Shown here piece after piece: positions 5,223 through 5,428 of a DNA stretch of 5,428 bases. The stretch is from assembly GCA_031285105.1 (NCBI GenBank), contig JAITWV010000035.1:1-5428 (forward strand), read 5' to 3'. The position numbers and the translations under genes were made by a program. The DNA comes from Streptococcaceae bacterium. Its GTDB lineage: Bacteria > Bacillota > Bacilli > Lactobacillales > Streptococcaceae. Within the stretch, counting starts at the first letter, position 1. Each line of letters begins with the position of its first letter. The notes beneath the pieces were generated by a model. The model saw only the letters and a program-made list of their open reading frames with translations. It did no database searches and had not been told where the DNA came from.

Positions 5223-5320
5223 ATTATAGTAATCGAAGTAGGTGAAAAAATAACATCCAACTAAAAACCAAATCGAACAATAAAAAGCCCGATAATTCAA
5301 CAATCCTACCCCATTCAAAA

Positions 5321-5425
5321 AATAGACTAGATTTTCAAAAATTTAGACTAGATTTCGCTAAAAATAGACTAGATTTTCGTCAATTTAGTCTAAATTTAAA
5401 ACAAACAAAAATGGATTGGCATAAA
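5321..5425 (+). repeat. degenerate 21-bp tandem repeat, possibly encoding a heptad
   Basis: TAGACTAGATTT(T)C occurs at 5323, 5344 and 5365 and a degenerate copy at 5386, all exactly 21 bp apart. Each unit is a near-palindrome; the fourth, AATTTAG-T-CTAAATT (5382-5396), is perfect. In the plus frame starting at 5321 the units read NRLDFQK, FRLDFAK, NRLDFRQ, FSLNLKQ and, further degenerate, TKMDWHK, open to the window edge. That frame is open back to 5246 but has no ATG, GTG or TTG before the ATG at 5411, which lacks a ribosome site. The array could be a remnant or edge of a repeat-protein gene, or a protein-binding array. Confidence 0.7.
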
Positions 5426-5428
5426 ATA

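Larger units (their letters stand above)
5134..5428. other. right-end region without a supported complete gene
   Basis: These 295 bp follow the terminator of ybjQ copy 2. They contain the 23-bp-spaced repeats and the 21-bp tandem array described separately. No open frame has both a start codon and a ribosome site. If a gene begins at the ATG at 5411 (MDWHKI to the edge), its identity cannot be told from six codons. Confidence 0.6.

Noticed and set aside
5121..5318. A 65-codon minus-strand frame at the right end
   Set aside because: It begins with TTG without a ribosome site, runs into the terminator of ybjQ copy 2, and matches no family I recognise. Its internal similarity comes from the 23-bp-spaced repeats.
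1..5428. CRISPR array, tRNA, rRNA, insertion sequence or integrase
   Set aside because: No repeat-spacer pattern, cloverleaf, rRNA motif, terminal inverted repeats or transposase/integrase motif was seen on either strand. The ybjQ direct repeats are coding paralogues, not IS ends.

Overview
The window looks like an accessory, phage-defence stretch of a low-GC Gram-positive chromosome (Bacillota; Listeria or a lactic acid bacterium would fit). The DNA is AT-rich, genes have GGAGG-type ribosome sites, promoters have TATAAT boxes, and the protein families are typical of that group. The sequence alone does not fix the genus.

Left part (1-2352): a complete-looking type II restriction-modification locus of the Sau3AI/MutH type, except that the methyltransferase runs off the left edge. 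On the minus strand a 72-residue XRE-type regulator overlaps by 8 nt the start of a C5-cytosine methyltransferase. The restriction enzyme is divergent on the plus strand. It carries the MutH-like residues E-(14)-D-(7)-E-x-K, so GATC is the likely target. GATC occurs only three times in 5428 bp. One of these sites is inside the -35 box (TTGATC) of the regulator-methyltransferase promoter, and reiterated GTATTTC/CGTATTT boxes in the same spacer look like operators.

Middle part (2453-5134): two nearly identical genes for a YbjQ/UPF0145-family protein, each ending in its own terminator, bracket an oppositely oriented AbiE toxin-antitoxin operon (abiEi antitoxin/repressor, then abiEii nucleotidyltransferase toxin, overlapping by 11 nt). 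Three related operator-like boxes lie between abiEi and the second ybjQ-family gene. One of them covers the predicted start of the second gene's transcript, so that gene may be under AbiEi control. This copy has also lost the good ribosome site of the first copy.

Right end (5135-5428): no supported complete gene. It holds a group of 23-bp-spaced ATTYGTAAA repeats and then four to five degenerate 21-bp tandem repeats. Read in one plus frame, the latter give a seven-residue repeat (x-R-L-D-F-x-x) open to the window edge but with no start codon upstream.

Together the genes suggest a small defence island: restriction cuts unmethylated GATC DNA, and AbiE acts as a later abortive-infection or stabilising layer. 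The duplicated ybjQ-family gene provides direct repeats through which the AbiE block could be gained or lost.
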